32,532 bases of DNA, from contig JAKURE010000006.1 of assembly GCA_022450005.1 (NCBI GenBank), positions 1-32,532 on the forward strand, given 5' to 3'. The stretch is from Halobacteriales archaeon (GTDB lineage Archaea; Halobacteriota; Halobacteria; Halobacteriales; Hikarchaeaceae). The notes under the pieces were generated by a model. The model saw nothing but the letters and a program-made list of their open reading frames with translations, was not told the DNA's origin and searched no databases. The position numbers and the translations under genes are program-made. Positions 17,217-25,080 of this stretch are shown here, piece after piece; position 1 is the stretch's first letter, and each line of letters opens with the position of its first letter.

Positions 17217-17567
17217 TTAAAATCCCATTATTTTTTTCACACAAGTAGATCCAAATGGTCCCCATTCTCTGTCATTGAGTATGATGAAATAGCCTGTCGA
17301 GAGGCTAGATCCACACCGGCCACATGTAAATTCCCCCACTCTTATTTTCACCTTACTTCTATAATCTCCCGAAACATTTCCCGACGATTTAACACTCACT
17401 CCATCCCTTTCTATCACTCCCCTCCTCTCTGCCTCTTCTAATATTTTCCGTGTTAATTGAGGATTTTTTGTAACTATCTCAATCCGTCCAATTGCTTCCG
17501 ACAATGTCATTTCTCTCTTCCCTTGGGTTAGGAATACTATCCCATCTTCTAGAGCTTGATCTTCCAT
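17217..17567 (-). CDS. DUF5830-like protein with C-terminal zinc-binding domain
   Basis: This 116-residue protein resembles, from memory, the haloarchaeal DUF5830 family. The N-terminal half looks like a winged-helix unit (LSEAIGRIEIVTKNPQLTRKILEEAERRGVIERDG, residues 22-56). The C-terminal half has CGRCGSSLSTGYFI, then EWGPFGSTCVKKIMG, giving three Cys that could bind zinc with one more ligand. It could be a DNA- or RNA-binding regulator, but this is inference. The start is ATG 17565-17567, with a TATA-like ATTTTAAAT (complement of 17591-17599) 24-32 nt upstream, as for a leaderless gene. Confidence 0.8.
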   Translation of the reverse strand: MEDQALEDGIVFLTQGKREMTLSEAIGRIEIVTKNPQLTRKILEEAERRGVIERDGVSVKSSGNVSGDYRSKVKIRVGEFTCGRCGSSLSTGYFIILNDREWGPFGSTCVKKIMGF

Positions 17568-17634
17568 CGACCCTTATTAGGTCCTCACCCATTTAAAATA
17601 TCTATTGATAACCGTGTCTCTCTTTGTTTAAAAC

Positions 17635-17757
17635 TCACACAAATGGATCACTACAATCGTATATCACACCGTGATTTGGACACACATATTTGCAATGTCG
17701 AGAAAATAAACCGGAGCTACAAACAGGACACACACGATTAGATGACAATTTTAACAT
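17635..17757 (-). CDS. 40-residue CPxC zinc finger protein (haloarchaeal HVO_2523-like)
   Basis: This tiny gene encodes 40 residues: MLKLSSNRV, then CPVC, HCKYVCPNHG and IYDCSDPFV. The cysteines (C10, C13, C22, C26, C35) plus histidines H21 and H29 form a compact zinc site. I recall short haloarchaeal proteins with the same CP.C...RHCKYVCPNHGV.YDCSD.F pattern (annotated HVO_2523 family), so the identity of the core is fairly secure, though the family name is from memory. The ATG at 17755-17757 overlaps the end of the HAH_0734-like gene by 20 bp and has UGAGG directly before it, suggesting translational coupling. The function of the family is unknown to me. Confidence 0.75.
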   Translation of the reverse strand: MLKLSSNRVCPVCSSGLFSRHCKYVCPNHGVIYDCSDPFV

Positions 17758-17983
17758 CCTCAGAATCTATCGATTCCGTTTCGAGAAAGTGTGCTATATA
17801 TTCTTCTTCCATGAATGTGCTATATTCGTCAGTAACTCCCACTATGCATGCAAGCTGAACCCTTCTGGGACCATGGTAATCTCCATTCCTAGTAACAGAA
17901 AAGCAGATGAGTTCTTCATCTCCATATTCGATTTTAGTCCCTTTCTGTAAATGAGCATCCCCATTGATCAATAACCGCTTCAT
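17738..17983 (-). CDS. HAH_0734-like small conserved protein
   Basis: This 81-residue protein resembles haloarchaeal HAH_0734-family proteins as I recall them: MKRLLINGDAHLQKGTKIEYGDEELICFSV, RNGDYHGP, then EEEYIAHFLETESIDSEDVKI. It appears to be a small all-beta domain with no catalytic or metal motif, and its function is unknown. It is divergent from eL42; in haloarchaea I believe this gene also neighbours the eL42 cluster. A TATA-like ATTAATTAT at 18005-18013 lies 22-30 nt upstream of the ATG (17981-17983). The end overlaps the zinc finger gene. Confidence 0.8.
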   Translation of the reverse strand: MKRLLINGDAHLQKGTKIEYGDEELICFSVTRNGDYHGPRRVQLACIVGVTDEYSTFMEEEYIAHFLETESIDSEDVKIVI

Positions 17984-18131
17984 CTACCATTGCTTCACTG
18001 CGGAGATAATTAATGGCTTCGAAGTGAGTAATCCAACTAACTCTATATAATAGACCCAAATACATCGAATATCCCCCACGCATAGATCAAACGCGTTTTA
18101 AGGGGGCGGTTCTACAAGAAACTCAACAATC

Positions 18132-18410
18132 ATGCAAATGCCACGTCGATTAAATACACATTGCCCTCATTGCAATGCTCATCATGAGCATGAAGTAGAA
18201 AAAGCCCGCCGAGGGCGGGAACGCGGGATGCATTGGATCGACCGTCAACGAAAAAGAAACTCTGGAATCGGAAACTCTGGTAAATTTTCAAAAGTCCCGG
18301 GAGGAGACAAACCCACTAAACGAACCAACTTAGTTTACCGATGCACTACGTGTGGGAAAGCACATCAACGTAAAGGATGGAGGGCCGGAAGGCTCGAATT
18401 GCAGGAGTAG
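18132..18410 (+). CDS. rpl44e: Ribosomal protein eL42 (L44e)
   Basis: This 92-residue large-subunit protein sits near the E site. The sequence is very close to the haloarchaeal form: [79 protein letters not shown]. The two CxxC pairs form the zinc ribbon. It is the first gene of a cluster with eS27, aIF2alpha and Nop10. A TATA-like GTTTTAAG (18097-18104) lies 28-35 nt upstream of the ATG, indicating a leaderless operon message. Confidence 0.95.
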   Translation: MQMPRRLNTHCPHCNAHHEHEVEKARRGRERGMHWIDRQRKRNSGIGNSGKFSKVPGGDKPTKRTNLVYRCTTCGKAHQRKGWRAGRLELQE

Positions 18411-18416
18411 TTATTT

Positions 18417-18590
18417 ATGTCTGGAAAATTCCACCGTGTTAAATGCTCGAACTGTGACAACGAACAGATACTTTTCCACCGCTCTTCAATAGTGGTGCAT
18501 TGTTCTGGCTGTGGAGAGGCCCTCACTCAATCAACCGGAGGGGTGTCTATTATCCATGCAGAAATAATTGAGACTCTTAGCGATCAATGA
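18417..18590 (+). CDS. rps27e: Ribosomal protein eS27
   Basis: This 57-residue zinc-ribbon protein of the small subunit has residues MSGKFHRVKCSNCDNEQILF, HCSGCGEALTQSTGG and IHAEIIETLSDQ. The CxxC pairs at C10/C13 and C29/C32 hold zinc. It begins 6 nt after the eL42 stop. Its TGA overlaps the ATG of aIF2alpha (ATGA), so the genes are translationally coupled. Length and sequence are normal for archaea. Confidence 0.95.
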   Translation: MSGKFHRVKCSNCDNEQILFHRSSIVVHCSGCGEALTQSTGGVSIIHAEIIETLSDQ

Positions 18591-19390
18591 AATATAGTGG
18601 GTGGCCAGAAGTAGGGGAGCTTGTCGTTTGTGAAGTCGCAGACATAGAAGATTTCGGTGTTTTCTGCGATCTTCAAGAATATGAAGAAAAACGTGGACTC
18701 ATCCATATAAGCGAAGTGGCATCAGGCTGGATAAAAAACATAAGAGATCATGTTAAAAAAGGTCATCTAGTCGTTTGCAAAATTATCACAGTAAATGAAT
18801 CCAATCATCAAATTGATCTATCGTTAAAAGACGTTAATGACCACCAGCGCTCTGAGAAAATACAGGAGTGGAAAAACGAACAAAAAGCCGACAAATGGCT
18901 AGAACTAGCACTTGGATCTGATTTATCCAACGACCAATTCAATAGAATTGTACCGGGATTTCTAGACAAATACGGAACACTATATGCTGCCTTTGAACGC
19001 GCCGTATTAGATGGCAAATCTGCCTTCGATGGACTAGATTTGACAGAAAAAGAAATTGATTCAATCATCTCCATCGCCACCGAAAACGTTTCTTTATCCA
19101 ATGTGAGCATTTCTGGGTATGTTGATCTCGAGTGTTCCACCCCCGATGGAATTGATTCCATCCGAGATGCACTCAGGTCTGCGGAAGAAGATATAGTCCT
19201 TCCCCCCGACGTTGAACTTGATCTCATTTATGTTGGTTCTCCCGAATATCTTATCAAAATTGTTGCCCCCGATTACAAACTCGCAGAATCCCTCCTAGAT
19301 GACTATGCAAATCATATCATAACATCTATAGTCAAAAGTGGAGGCACTGGAAAATTCCACCGCGACCGGCATATAGACGAAGATTCTTAG
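18587..19390 (+). CDS. eif2a: Translation initiation factor aIF2 subunit alpha
   Basis: This 267-residue alpha subunit of aIF2 helps the gamma subunit carry initiator tRNA to the ribosome. The N-terminal S1/OB domain is visible (PEVGELVVCEVADIEDFGVFCDL, GLIHISEVASGWIKNIRDHVKKG, IDLSLKDV, residues 5-85). The helical middle domain follows (residues 90-165), then the alpha-beta C-terminal domain that binds the gamma subunit (residues 175-260, ending VKSGGTGKFHRDRHIDED). Length is standard. The start codon overlaps the eS27 stop. Nop10 follows after 34 nt. Confidence 0.95.
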   Translation: MKYSGWPEVGELVVCEVADIEDFGVFCDLQEYEEKRGLIHISEVASGWIKNIRDHVKKGHLVVCKIITVNESNHQIDLSLKDVNDHQRSEKIQEWKNEQKADKWLELALGSDLSNDQFNRIVPGFLDKYGTLYAAFERAVLDGKSAFDGLDLTEKEIDSIISIATENVSLSNVSISGYVDLECSTPDGIDSIRDALRSAEEDIVLPPDVELDLIYVGSPEYLIKIVAPDYKLAESLLDDYANHIITSIVKSGGTGKFHRDRHIDEDS

Positions 19391-19424
19391 TACTTCGTGG
19401 CCCAATGCGCCATATCAACCTCCT

Positions 19425-19610
19425 ATGAAGTCCAAAATACGAGTGTGTTCTTCTTGGAAATCAAACCACGATTCTCCATTATATACTCTCTCTGACCAAT
19501 GTCCAATTTGCAATTCTCCAGCTATTAATAGTTCACCCGCACCCTTTGGACTTGAAGACCATTATGGTGAATATCGAAGAAGAATCCTACGAAGAGAATC
19601 TAACCAGTGA
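19425..19610 (+). CDS. nop10: Nop10, H/ACA ribonucleoprotein subunit
   Basis: This 61-residue protein of the H/ACA RNP works with Cbf5, Gar1 and L7Ae in RNA-guided pseudouridylation. The pattern is clear: MKSKIRVCSSW, YTLSDQCPICNSPAINSSPAPFGLEDHYGEYRR. The Cys residues (C8, C26, C29) form the zinc site together with another ligand. The gene follows aIF2alpha as in haloarchaea and other euryarchaea. Archaeosortase A begins 3 nt after the stop, where a PAC2-family gene would be more usual in Halobacteria as I remember it. Confidence 0.93.
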   Translation: MKSKIRVCSSWKSNHDSPLYTLSDQCPICNSPAINSSPAPFGLEDHYGEYRRRILRRESNQ

Positions 19611-19613
19611 CAT

Positions 19614-20528
19614 ATGTTTGAATCTATAGTCTCTCCAATCTGGGTCACGAATATTCTTGCTTGGACATTCACTTTATCATTTGCATTAGCCTGGGTTTTT
19701 GAAAACAAAAGTGAACATATCTCCCGGAAAATAAGAATAGTCGCATGGTTTTTATTCGGAATATTTTGGCTTCTATTAACTCCGAGATTTGCTATTGTAA
19801 TGCGCTCACCCATCGAGACTGTTCTTAGTTTCCTTGCCATTCCCATTTGCTTTCATGCTGCCTATCTATTACTCACTGAACAGTCCCTTCACCTCTCACT
19901 CTCAAATGCGATTGCAGTAATGGGGATTGTCTACTTGCCTTTTGAAACTATAGAACCCCTTGGTATTTTTTTAATTAACATAGTTACCCAACATGTATAC
20001 CTTACTATTCTTGGAACTGGGTTTGATGTAATCCTCACCGATGGCCCTGTTATCGGACATAAAAGCGGATTATTATTTTCACGAGTTGGGCACGATTATT
20101 TAACACATATAGTCTTGGCCTGTACCGGAATTGGAACTATAACCATTTTCCTAGGACTGATAACTTCTCTCTCCATCTCCCTCTCTCGAAAAGCCATTGC
20201 ATGTATTGTAACAACTTCCCTCATATATATCCTTAATATCCTTCGAAATGCATTCATTGCCATTTCCTTTGGGGAACAATGGTTCCATTGGTTTGTACCC
20301 TCTGTTCTACTTATCACGGGATATGATGACCCCCGACTCGTTTCTTTTTTCATCGCAGACCGAGTCATCAGCCAGAGTCTAACCGTTCTAGTTGTAGGGG
20401 CATTACTCTTGATCTCTATAAGAATCGTCCCTGAAATTATAGATCTACTGGAAGAACTTCTTTACCTTCTCACTCGGAAGAAATATGACCTCCACTACGC
20501 ATTCGAACCCATATCTCCCAATCGCTAA
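19614..20528 (+). CDS. artA: Archaeosortase A
   Basis: This 304-residue multi-pass membrane protein of the exosortase/archaeosortase family processes cell-surface proteins with PGF-CTERM tails and exchanges the C-terminal segment for a lipid anchor. The catalytic residues are visible as C170 in LACTGIG, R211 in LRNAFIAI and R250 in FIADRVI, the same spacing as C173, R214 and R253 that I recall for Haloferax ArtA. Seven or more hydrophobic spans are visible. It implies an S-layer or other surface glycoproteins with PGF-CTERM signals elsewhere in the genome. It probably lies in the nop10 operon (3-nt gap). Confidence 0.9.
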   Translation: MFESIVSPIWVTNILAWTFTLSFALAWVFENKSEHISRKIRIVAWFLFGIFWLLLTPRFAIVMRSPIETVLSFLAIPICFHAAYLLLTEQSLHLSLSNAIAVMGIVYLPFETIEPLGIFLINIVTQHVYLTILGTGFDVILTDGPVIGHKSGLLFSRVGHDYLTHIVLACTGIGTITIFLGLITSLSISLSRKAIACIVTTSLIYILNILRNAFIAISFGEQWFHWFVPSVLLITGYDDPRLVSFFIADRVISQSLTVLVVGALLLISIRIVPEIIDLLEELLYLLTRKKYDLHYAFEPISPNR

Positions 20529-20563
20529 CGTTATTGGAAAATGAGGCCTAATATCCTCCACTG

Positions 20564-21922
20564 ATGGTTGAACAAAGTTTGAGAGAGTGGGCTGCAAAAC
20601 TCGAAAAACGCGGAGAATTTGTCACCATAGACAAAGAAGTTTCCACAAAATTTGAGATCGCAGCTTACATCAAAAAATCCTGTGAAGTAGAGGGCCCTGC
20701 ATTCAGATTCACCAACGTGACTGATCATGATATGGATGTTATAGGTGGTTTTTACGGCACCAAAACTCGTATCCTTGAGTCTGTAGGCGTTGAAACCCAC
20801 GAACAAGGTGTACAAAAATACATTGATGCTGCTAATAATCAAATCGAACCAAAAACAGTGAAAAAAGCTCCTGTAAAAGATATTATTAAAACCGGAGATG
20901 ATGTTGATCTATATGATATTCCCATCGTCCATCACTCTAAAGATGACTTCGGCGATTATGTCACTGGGGCATCTCTAATTTCTAATTTACCACATTCTGG
21001 AGTCCGTGGATCTGGTATTCATAGGATGTATCGCCAATCTAAGCAAGAACTCACAATATGGGCGCCCCCTGAAAGACGTATTGGGTATGCCTACCGTGTA
21101 AATCAAGATAAGGGCGAATCCACAGAAGTTGCAGTTGTCATTGGACCCCCGCCTGCAGTGACTATGGGAAGTATCTCCAATGTTCCCCACTTTGTTGATA
21201 AGTTATCAATCGCCGGTGGGTTGCAAGGATCTCCCATCGAAACGGTCAAATGCGAAACGATAGACGTCGATGTCCCTGCACACGCTGAGATGGTGATTGA
21301 AGGAATAATCCACCCCGACAACTTAGTGGAAGAAGCACCATTTGGTGAATTCCCTGGAACATACGGCCCAAAACAAATGTGTCCTGTTGTAGAAATAACG
21401 GGTATCATGCAACGTTCAGACGCGATGTATCACACCATTTTAACTGGCTTTCCTCCCACGGAAAACAATCTCATGAATTGGCTCCCCCGGAGTGCAACTG
21501 TTAGACAAGATGCAGAAAGAGCAGTACCCTCTGTGAAACAAGCGTTAGTCAAATGCGACCCTTATTCTGGAGGAAATGGTATGTATGAAGCATTTGTCTC
21601 TATAGACAAACGCCTTGAAGGCGATCCCAAAAATGTCATCGCTGCTGTTTTGGGTGGACGCTGCCAAGCAAAATATTGCGTCGTCGTTGACACTGATATT
21701 GATCTCTACGATGAACGTCAGATAAACTGGGCTCTGAACACCCGTGTACAACCACACCGAGATGTTATAACTTTCCCAACTATGACCGGGGCCCCACTCG
21801 ACCCTTCTGGACCCCCTCGTCAATCAGAAAAGATGGGGATAGATGCTACAGTCCCACTTGATGGCGACAAATTTACTTTCTCCCGGGTAACGGTACCTGG
21901 ATCCGACGAAGTGGAGTGGTAA
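20564..21922 (+). CDS. UbiD-family decarboxylase (prenylated-FMN dependent)
   Basis: This 452-residue UbiD-like enzyme reversibly decarboxylates aromatic or unsaturated acids with prenyl-FMN made by UbiX. Family segments are HRMYRQSKQELTIWAPPERRIG, VVIGPPPAVTMGS, SPIETVKCETIDVDVPAHAEMVIEG and EEAPFGEFPGTYGP, the last holding the acidic catalytic residues, then FPPTENN and the C-terminal IDATVPLDG. Length fits the family (450-500). No UbiX is in the window. The substrate could be a benzoate-type acid, a furoate, or a carboxylated intermediate for quinone biosynthesis; the nearby catabolic genes make an aromatic acid plausible. It is convergent with mscS across 13 nt. Confidence 0.88.
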   Translation: MVEQSLREWAAKLEKRGEFVTIDKEVSTKFEIAAYIKKSCEVEGPAFRFTNVTDHDMDVIGGFYGTKTRILESVGVETHEQGVQKYIDAANNQIEPKTVKKAPVKDIIKTGDDVDLYDIPIVHHSKDDFGDYVTGASLISNLPHSGVRGSGIHRMYRQSKQELTIWAPPERRIGYAYRVNQDKGESTEVAVVIGPPPAVTMGSISNVPHFVDKLSIAGGLQGSPIETVKCETIDVDVPAHAEMVIEGIIHPDNLVEEAPFGEFPGTYGPKQMCPVVEITGIMQRSDAMYHTILTGFPPTENNLMNWLPRSATVRQDAERAVPSVKQALVKCDPYSGGNGMYEAFVSIDKRLEGDPKNVIAAVLGGRCQAKYCVVVDTDIDLYDERQINWALNTRVQPHRDVITFPTMTGAPLDPSGPPRQSEKMGIDATVPLDGDKFTFSRVTVPGSDEVEW

Positions 21923-21935
21923 TCTCAACCTTAAC

Positions 21936-23135
21936 TTATTTTCCCAAATCTGTATTCCTTTGGAATATTCTTAATCCGAACTCCGGTACTACTGCGAGAA
22001 GGTGGTCAAAAATATCTGCTTGGATTTCCTCATAACGGACCCAATCTGTATCATTAGCAAATACATATATTTGAATTGGAAGTCCCTTCTCACTTGGTTC
22101 CAATTGCCGAACCATGCACATCATATCTTCATTGATATTTCCGTTCTCCTTCAAATATGCTTCAACATATGCTCTAAACGTACCAACATTGGTCAAACCC
22201 CGGCCATTAATGATCTCCGAAGAATCAAACTCATTCATCTGGTTATACTCACCAATTTCCGCCTGCTTGCCCTCAATATATTCTTTGATAAGGTCAAATT
22301 TCTTAAATTTCTGCAACATTTCCCCATCGCAGAGCGAAATACTATTCATATCGATCCAGATAGAGCGCTTGATCCTCCTTCCTCCGCTTTTTTCCATGTT
22401 CTTCCAATTCTTGAATGTGGATTCAATAAGCTTGTGAGTGGGAATTACTGAAATAGTTTTATCCCAATTCTCGATTTTCACTCCTTGCAACGCAATATCC
22501 ACTACGGTACCATTTGCACCAAATTGGGGAACTTCAATCCAATCTCCCTGTTTGAAAAGACTACTGGAATTTATTTGTATGCTAGCAACTAGTGCAAGAA
22601 TTGTATCTCTAAAAATCAATAATAGAACTGCAGTCATCGCACCAATTCCACTAAGCAACAGGACGGGGTTTTTATTCACCAGAATTGAGACAACGGCCAC
22701 AATCCCAAGGCCCCATACAATGAGCTTGATAACTTGCAAATAACTTTTTATATTAAGCCCATCTGCATACTTTGTAGTCTGATAGTATTCCCCTAAACCA
22801 TTGATAATACCTTGGAATATCAGCACACCACACAGTATAATCACACATATAGAAATTCTCTCAATAGCAATTGAAAATTGAGGAATGGTATATGCAAAAT
22901 TATAAAATATTATTGCAGGAATTAAGTACGATAAAGGTTCCAAAACTTCTTTCGTAGCTAAGTAATCGTCTAATATTGTATCAGTTTTTCCAACCAGGTT
23001 TTTTGGCCACACAGAAATGACCCTTCGAGTAACCGCCCATCCAACAAATCCAAGGACTGCTAAAATCCCTAAAACAGTTGCTGAATACAAGACTGGATCC
23101 GAGGGCAAATATGGGCTTATATATTCAACTACCAT
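21936..23135 (-). CDS. MscS-family mechanosensitive ion channel
   Basis: This protein has 399 residues from the ATG at 23133-23135; a further in-frame ATG at 23171 lies inside tRNA-Asn and is rejected. Five hydrophobic spans occupy residues 10-190. The last is the pore-like LLLSGIGAMTAVLLLIFRDTILALVAS, followed by the beta domain: GDWIEVPQFGANGTVVDIALQGVKIENWD, ISVIPTHKLIESTFKNWKNM, SGGRRIKRSIWIDM. The SGGRRIKRS segment is like the E. coli YbdG subgroup. The channel releases solutes on hypo-osmotic shock. It starts 6 nt after the tRNA gene and may be transcribed with it. Confidence 0.9.
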   Translation of the reverse strand: MVVEYISPYLPSDPVLYSATVLGILAVLGFVGWAVTRRVISVWPKNLVGKTDTILDDYLATKEVLEPLSYLIPAIIFYNFAYTIPQFSIAIERISICVIILCGVLIFQGIINGLGEYYQTTKYADGLNIKSYLQVIKLIVWGLGIVAVVSILVNKNPVLLLSGIGAMTAVLLLIFRDTILALVASIQINSSSLFKQGDWIEVPQFGANGTVVDIALQGVKIENWDKTISVIPTHKLIESTFKNWKNMEKSGGRRIKRSIWIDMNSISLCDGEMLQKFKKFDLIKEYIEGKQAEIGEYNQMNEFDSSEIINGRGLTNVGTFRAYVEAYLKENGNINEDMMCMVRQLEPSEKGLPIQIYVFANDTDWVRYEEIQADIFDHLLAVVPEFGLRIFQRNTDLGK

Positions 23136-23141
23136 GCCTAG

Positions 23142-23214
23142 CGCCTCCACCAGGGCTCGAACCTGGGACATCCTCGTTAACAGCGAGGCACTCTACCAAC
23201 TGAGTTATGAAGGC
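23142..23214 (-). tRNA. tRNA-Asn (GTT)
   Basis: The 73-nt cloverleaf on the minus strand has acceptor GCCTTCA/TGGAGGC with one G-T pair, D arm ACTC...GAGT, anticodon arm CCTCG-CTGTTAA-CGAGG with anticodon GTT, variable loop ATGTC, T arm CCAGG-TTCGAGC-CCTGG and discriminator G. There is no intron and no encoded CCA. The mscS start lies 6 nt downstream. Confidence 0.95.
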
Positions 23215-23324
23215 TCTGCATGTGACTTTACCAACGCAATTTACATATTCGTTTCGTTTTCAATAAACGACCCATTATCAGACCGATACTCTTTCATTTA
23301 GTGTCGGAGTACCGATAACAGACT

Positions 23325-24674
23325 ATGGTACAGTTCGATAACATACTAGCCAGCGTTAGAGAACAAGTAGTACCAACTTCTTCAGAAAGAAAAAAGCTCG
23401 ACGAAGCCACCAAAGAACTACAAATACTCTCTCGAGAAGCAACATCCAATCTCCCTTTCAAAACACATACGCTTCACCTAGGGAGTACTTCTCGCGATAC
23501 TTGGTTGCGTGGAGATGTTGATATTGATATTTTTATTCAATTCCCCCGATCCACTTCCAAACAAGATTTAGAGAAATATGGCCTTGAAATTGGACACAAA
23601 ATTCTACCGGATGGACATGAAGAATATGCAGATCATCCCTATGTGAAAGGTACATTTCACGGTTTTAAAATAGATATAGTCCCCTGCTACGCTGCAACAT
23701 CTGCCATTGATCTCATATCTGCGGTGGATAGGACTCCTCTCCATGGGGCATATCTATCAGGCCAACTAACTGAAGAACTTTCCACCGAGATTAGACTTCT
23801 TAAACAATTCTTCAAGGGGTGCGGCGTCTATGGATCCGATCTCAAGACTCAAGGGGCATCTGGCTATCTGTCCGAGCTTCTCATAATCTTATTTGGGAGC
23901 TTTACAAACACCGTCAAAGAGATGTCAAAATGGATTGTTCCCATACGATTAGACCCAAATGGCACAAGTGAACATTTTTTTGAATCGCCTCTCACCTTCA
24001 TAGATCCTATAGACCCATCTAGAAACGTTGCTGCTGCTCTTTCCTCCACCAATCTATCTCTAATCCAACATTATTCCCGCGAGCTTTTATCTCGTCCAAG
24101 AATAGAACTATTCTATCCGCACTCTATGGAACCAATTACAAACGAGGAGTTACAGGCCCATATAGCCAATAGGGGCACTTCCCCCATTGCCATCCTTTTC
24201 CCCACTCCTAATATAGTCGAAGACGAACTGCACCCCCAATTGCAGAAATCTCTATCGGGGATAGCAGACTTGTTGACTCGACACGGTTTCAATATAATCC
24301 GATGCGACGCATTCTCGGAATCTAATTCCATCTTCTTCTTCGAACTATCGTCAATTGAAATACCTTCTATAGAACATCATGATGGACCCCCTCTTAGTTC
24401 TCAACCACATGCATCTGCATTTTTAGATAAATACACCAAAACCGATGTGTACGGCCCATTCATCGACAACGATCATTATGTAGTCGAGCGATTCCGGGAG
24501 TTTGATAATGCCATATCCTTCTTAAAAAGTGAAGTAATTTTCACCGCACGAATTGGTCCTGACATAGGAGATTCCCTCAAAAATCACTACGATGTTCTAT
24601 CCGAATCTGAACTTTTAACTTTAACACCCGAATTTGGAATCCACTTGCACAACCATTTCAACCCAACATTGTGA
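23325..24674 (+). CDS. cca: CCA-adding tRNA nucleotidyltransferase (archaeal class I)
   Basis: This 449-residue enzyme adds or repairs the 3' CCA of tRNAs, none of which encode it in this window. The nucleotidyltransferase motif is LGSTSRDTWLRGDVDIDIFI (residues 52-71) with the two metal Asp in DVDID and a third acidic residue in FKIDIVPCY. Other family segments are LLKQFFKGCGVYGSDLKTQGASGYLSELLI and FIDPIDPSRNVAAALS. Length matches archaeal CCA enzymes (about 440). The upstream gap of 110 nt after tRNA-Asn separates divergent promoters. Confidence 0.93.
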   Translation: MVQFDNILASVREQVVPTSSERKKLDEATKELQILSREATSNLPFKTHTLHLGSTSRDTWLRGDVDIDIFIQFPRSTSKQDLEKYGLEIGHKILPDGHEEYADHPYVKGTFHGFKIDIVPCYAATSAIDLISAVDRTPLHGAYLSGQLTEELSTEIRLLKQFFKGCGVYGSDLKTQGASGYLSELLIILFGSFTNTVKEMSKWIVPIRLDPNGTSEHFFESPLTFIDPIDPSRNVAAALSSTNLSLIQHYSRELLSRPRIELFYPHSMEPITNEELQAHIANRGTSPIAILFPTPNIVEDELHPQLQKSLSGIADLLTRHGFNIIRCDAFSESNSIFFFELSSIEIPSIEHHDGPPLSSQPHASAFLDKYTKTDVYGPFIDNDHYVVERFREFDNAISFLKSEVIFTARIGPDIGDSLKNHYDVLSESELLTLTPEFGIHLHNHFNPTL

Positions 24675-24711
24675 CTCCCACCTCTCTATTATATGTATAA
24701 AATAGTCTAAT

Positions 24712-24808
24712 GGTCATCTGTAGATGACCGAAGCAGCTCCACCGAAAAGCTGCTTTATCACTGTTATTGAGCCACGCTAATGGATCCTGCCTCGACTGAG
24801 ACAGGGAT
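24712..24808 (+). ncRNA. Candidate structured RNA with three stem-loops
   Basis: The 243-nt gap between cca and the Cys-rich gene contains three close stem-loops. The first is GGTCATC-TGTA-GATGACC (24712-24729, perfect 7 bp). The second is AAGCAGCT-(9 nt)-AGCTGCTT (24731-24755, perfect 8 bp). The third is ATCCTG with inner CTC-GACT-GAG and CAGGGAT (24784-24808, one bulged G). A TATA-like TATTATAT at 24687-24694 lies about 25 nt before the first stem, the right spacing for an RNA starting near 24712. No long reading frame covers the stems. I cannot match it to a known RNA family: it is not a tRNA or 5S, and lacks clear C/D boxes. The strand is inferred from the TATA element. Confidence 0.5.
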
Positions 24809-24884
24809 ATGCTAAGTCTTCATAAATAATGTATAGTTGGGAGGGAATATAAACTCTATGCTATTTGATATCATATATCACAAA

Positions 24885-24893
24885 ATATATAAA
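24885..24893 (+). promoter_or_regulatory. TATA box of the Cys-rich miniprotein gene
   Basis: ATATATAAA lies 25-33 nt before the ATG at 24918. This spacing supports the short form of the Cys-rich protein over an alternative TTG start at 24837, because the longer reading frame would run through the promoter. Confidence 0.55.
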
Positions 24894-24917
24894 CTACCGT
24901 GTGCATCCATATACCCA

Positions 24918-25073
24918 ATGGACTGTGACAATCCCCATTGCCAATGTGATCCCTGCACGTGCGACCCCTGTCTCTGCACGGAAGAAACACCTTGCACGTG
25001 CGGTAAACCTTCCCTACTCGAGCGTATATTCTCCAACATGGAACATGCATCCGATTTACATTATTATGAATAA
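24918..25073 (+). CDS. Cys-rich miniprotein A (51 residues, metallothionein-like)
   Basis: This 51-residue protein begins MDCDNPHCQCDPCTCDPC, continues LCTEETPCTCGKPS and ends with a polar tail (LLERIFSNMEHASDLHYYE). Nine cysteines fall in the first 32 residues in C-x-C-x2-C steps (C3, C8, C10, C13, C15, C18, C20, C26 and C28), a density typical of metallothioneins or small metal chaperones. A clear paralogue lies at 28916-29017 and shares the PCTCDPCLCTEE core, so this is a real gene and not a chance frame. The TATA box 25-33 nt upstream supports the start. The stop is 7 nt from the convergent histone stop. The metal and role are unknown. Confidence 0.75.
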   Translation: MDCDNPHCQCDPCTCDPCLCTEETPCTCGKPSLLERIFSNMEHASDLHYYE

Positions 25074-25080
25074 TTAGTTA

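Noticed and set aside
23136-23171. N-terminal extension of the MscS gene to an ATG at 23171
   Set aside because: It would run through the 3' part of tRNA-Asn (23142-23214). The ATG at 23135 just after the tRNA is the natural start.
24837-24917. Longer form of Cys-rich miniprotein A
   Set aside because: It would begin on TTG and run through the TATA box. The paralogue has no such extension.
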